Assembly: GCF_006539565.1 (NCBI RefSeq)
Contig: NZ_BJNG01000014.1
Location: 124,001-188,000, forward strand
Direction of reading: 5' to 3'
DNA length: 64,000 bases
From: Pseudonocardia hydrocarbonoxydans
GTDB lineage: Bacteria; Actinomycetota; Actinomycetes; Mycobacteriales; Pseudonocardiaceae
A program made the position numbers and the translations under genes. The first letter of the stretch is position 1, and each line of letters begins with the position of its first letter. Below are positions 60,614-64,000 of the stretch, piece by piece. The notes under the pieces were generated by a model, which saw only the letters and a list, made by a program, of their open reading frames with translations, ran no database searches and was not told where the DNA came from.

Positions 60614-61843
60614 ATGGCTGTCGACCCCGCTGACCCTGCACACGACGCCGGATTCGACGTCGTGCGCAGGGGCTACGACCAGGGTCAGGTCGACATGCAT
60701 CTCCGCCGGATCGACGCGGAGATCAGCATCCTGGCCGCCGACCGCAACGCCGCCGTCGACCAGGCGGCGCAGCTCGCACGGGAGCTCGACGACGCCCGGG
60801 CGCGCGCGGAGAAGCTGCGGGCCCAGGTCCGCACGCTCGCCGGGCCGCCGCAGAGCGTGCAGGGCATGAGCGAGCGGATGCGCTCCATGCTCCGGCTGGC
60901 CGAGGACGAGGTCGCCGACATGCTGGGCCGCGCCGAGACCGACGCGGCGAAACGGCGCCAGGAGGCCGAGCTGGAGGCCGCGCAGACCCTGGCCTCCGCC
61001 CGGGCGGAGGCCGCGTCCTTCCTCGGCCCGGCGCAGGAGGAGGCCACCGAGCTGGCGGAGCGGACCGTCCGCGAACGGGCCCAGCTCGCCACCGACCGCC
61101 TGGCGATGGAGCGCGCGGTCGCCGCCGACCGCGCCGCCATGGAGCAGGAGATCGCCGAGCTGCGGGCCGCCACCGAGGCGGCCCTCGCCGAGGAGCGGGC
61201 CACCGTCGAGCAGGTGCTGGCCGCGCAGCGCGCCGACGTGGAGCGCGAGGTCGTCGAGCTGTCGCGCCGCTCCGAGGAGGAGCGCAACCGGCTGTGGGCC
61301 GAGAGCGAGTCGCACCGCGCCGAGGTCGAGCAGGACTTCACGATCGCGATGGACCAGCGCCGCACCGAGGCCCTCGCCGCGCTGCACGCCGAGCGCGCCG
61401 CCACCCGCCGGGAGATCGACGGCCTGTACCGGGCCCACACCGAGCGGGTACGCGCGGAGACCGAACAGGCGGCGGCACACGCCCGCCGGATCGTCGCCGA
61501 CGCCGAGCGCCGCGTCGCCGAGCTCGTCGGGCTGCGCGGGCGGGTGGCCGAGCAGCTGACCGGCACGCAGGCGGTGCTCGGCCGCGTACTCGGGTCCCTC
61601 GCCCCCCTCGACGACGAGACCCCGTCCGCAGCCCCGGCCGTCGAGCCGCCGACCGTGCAGCTGCACGCCGAGACGCTCACCGACGTCGAGCCCGTCGACG
61701 GGGAGGACCGGGCGACGGGCCCCGCCCCGGAGCCCGCGACCGGTGAGCAGCAGCCGAACGGCGCACCGGCCCCGAAGACCGCCCCCACCCCGACCCCACG
61801 CCGGCGCAACCGCCCCCGCGCCACCGCCTCCGGCCGCCGCTGA
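60614..61843 (+). CDS. DivIVA-like coiled-coil protein (Scy/FilP/Wag31-related)
   Basis: A 409-residue cytoskeletal-type protein. The N-terminus (FDVVRRGYDQGQVDMHLRRI) is a DivIVA-like domain followed by a long Ala/Glu/Arg-rich coiled coil (residues about 40-330, e.g. AEDEVADMLGRAETDAAKRR) and a Pro-rich basic tail (TPRRRNRPRATASG). In Streptomyces the coiled-coil genes scy/filP sit next to methylmalonyl-CoA epimerase, thiolase and meaB (SCO5396-SCO5400), so conserved position supports a role in polar growth or cell shape. Length is intermediate between Wag31 (about 260) and Scy (over 1300). Confidence 0.8.
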   Translation: MAVDPADPAHDAGFDVVRRGYDQGQVDMHLRRIDAEISILAADRNAAVDQAAQLARELDDARARAEKLRAQVRTLAGPPQSVQGMSERMRSMLRLAEDEVADMLGRAETDAAKRRQEAELEAAQTLASARAEAASFLGPAQEEATELAERTVRERAQLATDRLAMERAVAADRAAMEQEIAELRAATEAALAEERATVEQVLAAQRADVEREVVELSRRSEEERNRLWAESESHRAEVEQDFTIAMDQRRTEALAALHAERAATRREIDGLYRAHTERVRAETEQAAAHARRIVADAERRVAELVGLRGRVAEQLTGTQAVLGRVLGSLAPLDDETPSAAPAVEPPTVQLHAETLTDVEPVDGEDRATGPAPEPATGEQQPNGAPAPKTAPTPTPRRRNRPRATASGRR

Positions 61844-61870
61844 CCGGGGCCGGCACCCGCCGGGCCCGGC

Positions 61871-62149
61871 TCAGTGGCGTCGGCGCCCCGGCCCCCGCCG
61901 GTCGCGCGCGGCCCAGCAGGTGGCGTGCCAGTGCCGCCGGTCGTCGACGGACCCGTACTCCCCCGCCGGCCACACGACCACGTGCGGCGCCGTGCCCGGG
62001 ATCAGCTGGTCACAGCCCGGGCAGCGGTAGGAGCGGTCCGACGCGGCCGAACCGGGCACGGTGCGCACCACCCACTCGCCCTCGGTGCGGGTGAGCGACG
62101 CCGACCGCAGCGGCACGTGTGGCGGCCGCGGCCGGCGCGCTCGACCCAT
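61871..62149 (-). CDS. Small zinc-ribbon protein
   Basis: A 92-residue protein with a metal-site-like arrangement: CPGCDQLIPG gives CxxC, and DDRRHWHATCW supplies His and Cys. Arg/Pro-rich ends flank it. The core VRTVPGSAASDRSYRCPGC is widely conserved in actinobacteria, where it is often labelled ATP/GTP-binding without support. It follows the hydroxyacyl-CoA dehydrogenase gene by 6 bp on the same strand. Function unknown. Confidence 0.75.
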   Translation of the reverse strand: MGRARRPRPPHVPLRSASLTRTEGEWVVRTVPGSAASDRSYRCPGCDQLIPGTAPHVVVWPAGEYGSVDDRRHWHATCWAARDRRGPGRRRH

Positions 62150-62155
62150 CGCCGA

Positions 62156-63940
62156 TCAGCGGGCCGCGTAGTCCCGGAACCCGTGCCCGGTCTTGCGGCC
62201 CAGCCGCCCGGCCGTGACCAGGTGCTCCAGGAGCGGCGCGGGGGCGAATCCGGCCTCACGGAACTCCAGGTAGAGCGAGCGCTCGATGGCCAGCGAGACG
62301 TCGAGCCCGACGACGTCGAGCAGCTCGAAGGGACCCATCGGCAGCGCGCAGCCGGTCTTCATCGCGGAGTCGATGTCGTCGGCGGTGGCGTAGTGCGCCT
62401 CCAGCATCTTCACCGCGTCGTTGAGGTAGGGGAACAGCAGCGCGTTGACGATGAAGCCGGCGCGGTCGCCGCAGCTCACCGGCACCTTCCGGATGCGCTC
62501 GCACAGCGCCAGGATCGACGCCGAGACGTCGGGCGCGGTGGTGATCGTGGAGACGACCTCGACGAGCTTCATCGCCGGCGCCGGGTTGAAGAAGTGCATC
62601 CCGACGACGTCCTGGGGACGCGACGTGGCCGCCGCGCACTCCACGACGGGCAGCGACGACGTGGTCGTGGCGAGGATGGCGCCGGGCTTGCAGATCTCGT
62701 CGAGCGCGGCGAACACCGCGCGCTTGACGTCGAGCTCCTCGGCGATGGCCTCCACGACCAGGTCGACGTCGGCGAAGTCCTCCAGCCGCGTGGTGCCGGT
62801 GATCCGGGCCAGCGTGGCGTCCTTGTCCTCCTCGGTGACCTTGCCGCGCACGACGGCCTTCTCCAGCGACTTCTTCACCCCGGCGATCGACGCCGCGACC
62901 TTCGAGTCGCTGCGCCCGCGCACCACGACGTCGAGCCCGGCGGTGGCGAGCACCTGCACGATGCCCGAGGCCATCGTCCCGGTGCCAACGACCCCGACCC
63001 GCGAGATGTCGCGGATCGTCACGTCGTCGGGGACGGTGCCCGACGGCGTGAGCGCGTCGGCGACGACCTCGGAGCTGTGCGGGCCCGCGTAGGTGTAGAA
63101 GCCGCGCCCGGACTTCCGGCCCAGCAGCCCGGCGGTGATCATCTGCTTGAGTACCGGGGCGGGGGCGTGGGTCTGGTTGCGCGACTGCTTGTACATCGTG
63201 TCGAGGATCTCGTAGCTCGTGTCGAGACCGATCAGGTCGAGCAGCGCGAGCGGGCCCATCGGGTAGCCGCAGCCGTAGCGCATGGCCGCGTCGAGGTCCT
63301 CGCGGCTGGCGTAGCGCTGCTCGTACATCTTCGCGGCGTGGTTGAGGTAGCCGAACAGCAGCGCGTTGGCGATGAAGCCGGCGCGGTCGCCGATGACGAC
63401 GGGCACCTTGTCCAGCGTGGCCGCGAACGCCTTGACGTCGTCGGCCACGTCCTGCTCGGTGACGACGGTGCGGACGATCTCGACCAGCTTCTGCACCGGC
63501 GCCGGGTTGAAGAAGTGCAGGCCGACGACCTTGCCCGGGCGCCCGGTGCGCACGGCCAGCTCGGTGACCGACAGCGACGAGGTGTTGGACGCGAGGATCA
63601 CCTCGGGCCGGCACACCCGGTCGAGCTCGGCGAAGACCTCGGCCTTGAGGTCGAGGCTCTCCGGCACCGCCTCGATGACGAGGTCGGCGTCGGCCAGGTC
63701 GGCCAGCGAGGTGGTGGTGGTGATGCGGGCCAGCAGCGCGTCGGCGTCCTCCTGCGACAGCTTGCCGCGCCCGACGGCCCGGGAGGTGGAGGTCGTCAGG
63801 TGGCTGCGGCCGCGCTCGACGGCCTCGGCGTCGGTCTCGACCGCGATCACCTGCAGCCCCTTGCGGGCGAACACCTCGACGATGCCCGCACCCATGGTGC
63901 CGAGGCCGACCACTCCGACCGTCCGGAACTCGCGTGCCAC
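62156..63940 (-). CDS. Double-domain 3-hydroxyacyl-CoA dehydrogenase
   Basis: A 594-residue protein made of two complete 3-hydroxyacyl-CoA dehydrogenase units. Each has a Rossmann motif (VGVVGLGTMGAGIVEVFA; VGVVGTGTMASGIVQVLA), the catalytic region with VGLHFFNPAPVQKLVEIV / VGMHFFNPAPAMKLVEVV, GDRAGFI(A/V)NALLF and the C-terminal helical domain (GYPMGPLALLDLIGLD; ALPMGPFELLDVVGLD). It probably reduces acetoacetyl-CoA or oxidises 3-hydroxyacyl-CoA in the butyryl/ethylmalonyl-CoA route. The GTG at 63940 has CGGAGG 10-15 nt upstream. Both halves keep the catalytic His and Asn, so both may be active. Confidence 0.95.
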   Translation of the reverse strand: MAREFRTVGVVGLGTMGAGIVEVFARKGLQVIAVETDAEAVERGRSHLTTSTSRAVGRGKLSQEDADALLARITTTTSLADLADADLVIEAVPESLDLKAEVFAELDRVCRPEVILASNTSSLSVTELAVRTGRPGKVVGLHFFNPAPVQKLVEIVRTVVTEQDVADDVKAFAATLDKVPVVIGDRAGFIANALLFGYLNHAAKMYEQRYASREDLDAAMRYGCGYPMGPLALLDLIGLDTSYEILDTMYKQSRNQTHAPAPVLKQMITAGLLGRKSGRGFYTYAGPHSSEVVADALTPSGTVPDDVTIRDISRVGVVGTGTMASGIVQVLATAGLDVVVRGRSDSKVAASIAGVKKSLEKAVVRGKVTEEDKDATLARITGTTRLEDFADVDLVVEAIAEELDVKRAVFAALDEICKPGAILATTTSSLPVVECAAATSRPQDVVGMHFFNPAPAMKLVEVVSTITTAPDVSASILALCERIRKVPVSCGDRAGFIVNALLFPYLNDAVKMLEAHYATADDIDSAMKTGCALPMGPFELLDVVGLDVSLAIERSLYLEFREAGFAPAPLLEHLVTAGRLGRKTGHGFRDYAAR

Positions 63941-64000
63941 TCTGGATACCTCCGCCGTTGGGGGATGACTGGGGTGCAGTCTCCCATCCCGGGAGCCCGT

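Overview
This 64 kb window is from the chromosome of a very GC-rich actinobacterium. GTG starts are common, many neighbours overlap by 4 nt (GTGA), and many genes start 6-9 nt after a TANNNT hexamer (leaderless mRNAs). Gene content and order point to the Pseudonocardiaceae, probably Pseudonocardia or a close relative: DUF3558 lipoproteins, a PPE-like protein, the GlgE pathway, crotonyl-CoA carboxylase/reductase, and a block collinear with the mycobacterial Rv3015c-Rv3041c region. Family and synteny statements are from memory, without database searches. I saw no tRNA, rRNA, CRISPR array or known riboswitch.

Layout. 1-3.9 kb: a partial methionine-synthase-like gene, a DUF1206 membrane protein, and a multicopper oxidase paired with a cupredoxin-like lipoprotein. 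3.9-11.2 kb (minus strand): mnmA, cysteine desulfurase, a PlsC-type acyltransferase, an internally deleted IS256-type element, an OlsB-like GNAT acyltransferase, and etfA/etfB. 11.5-14.8 kb: small proteins and an OmpR-type two-component system ending in a tiny lipoprotein. 15-22.2 kb: a locus resembling the mycobacterial methylglucose lipopolysaccharide genes (methyltransferase, GH57 branching enzyme, GT4 glucosyltransferase, hexapeptide acetyltransferase). It is interrupted by two methyltransferases and a PhyH-type dioxygenase. 22.3-29.2 kb: nucleoside hydrolase, NarL-type regulators with a histidine kinase, a methyltransferase, enoyl-CoA hydratase and an ABC ATPase.

29.2-49 kb is the alpha-glucan/trehalose region: glgX, glgP, glgE, treS, maltokinase and glgB. 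TreS, maltokinase, GlgE and GlgB form the trehalose-to-glucan route; GlgP and GlgX break glucan down. Two unrelated blocks lie within it. One is a set of coupled membrane proteins after glgX, the first broken by an in-frame TAG. The other is a tandemly duplicated lipoprotein/small-protein module leading into a PPE-like protein. 49-56.3 kb: a GT87 mannosyltransferase-like membrane protein, a metallopeptidase lipoprotein, a thioredoxin-TPR protein, small proteins, and MarR and XRE regulators. 56.3-64 kb: an acyl-CoA/ethylmalonyl-CoA block (meaB, thiolase, methylmalonyl-CoA epimerase, ccr, double 3-hydroxyacyl-CoA dehydrogenase) surrounding a DivIVA/Scy-FilP-like coiled-coil protein.

The most notable non-gene signals are three copies of a near-perfect nested palindrome between genes, four-unit 22-bp minisatellites in opposite orientation on either side of the dead IS element (one translated inside the acyltransferase), and matching 11-bp-period direct repeats before the two-component operon and before the methylglucose-locus methyltransferase.
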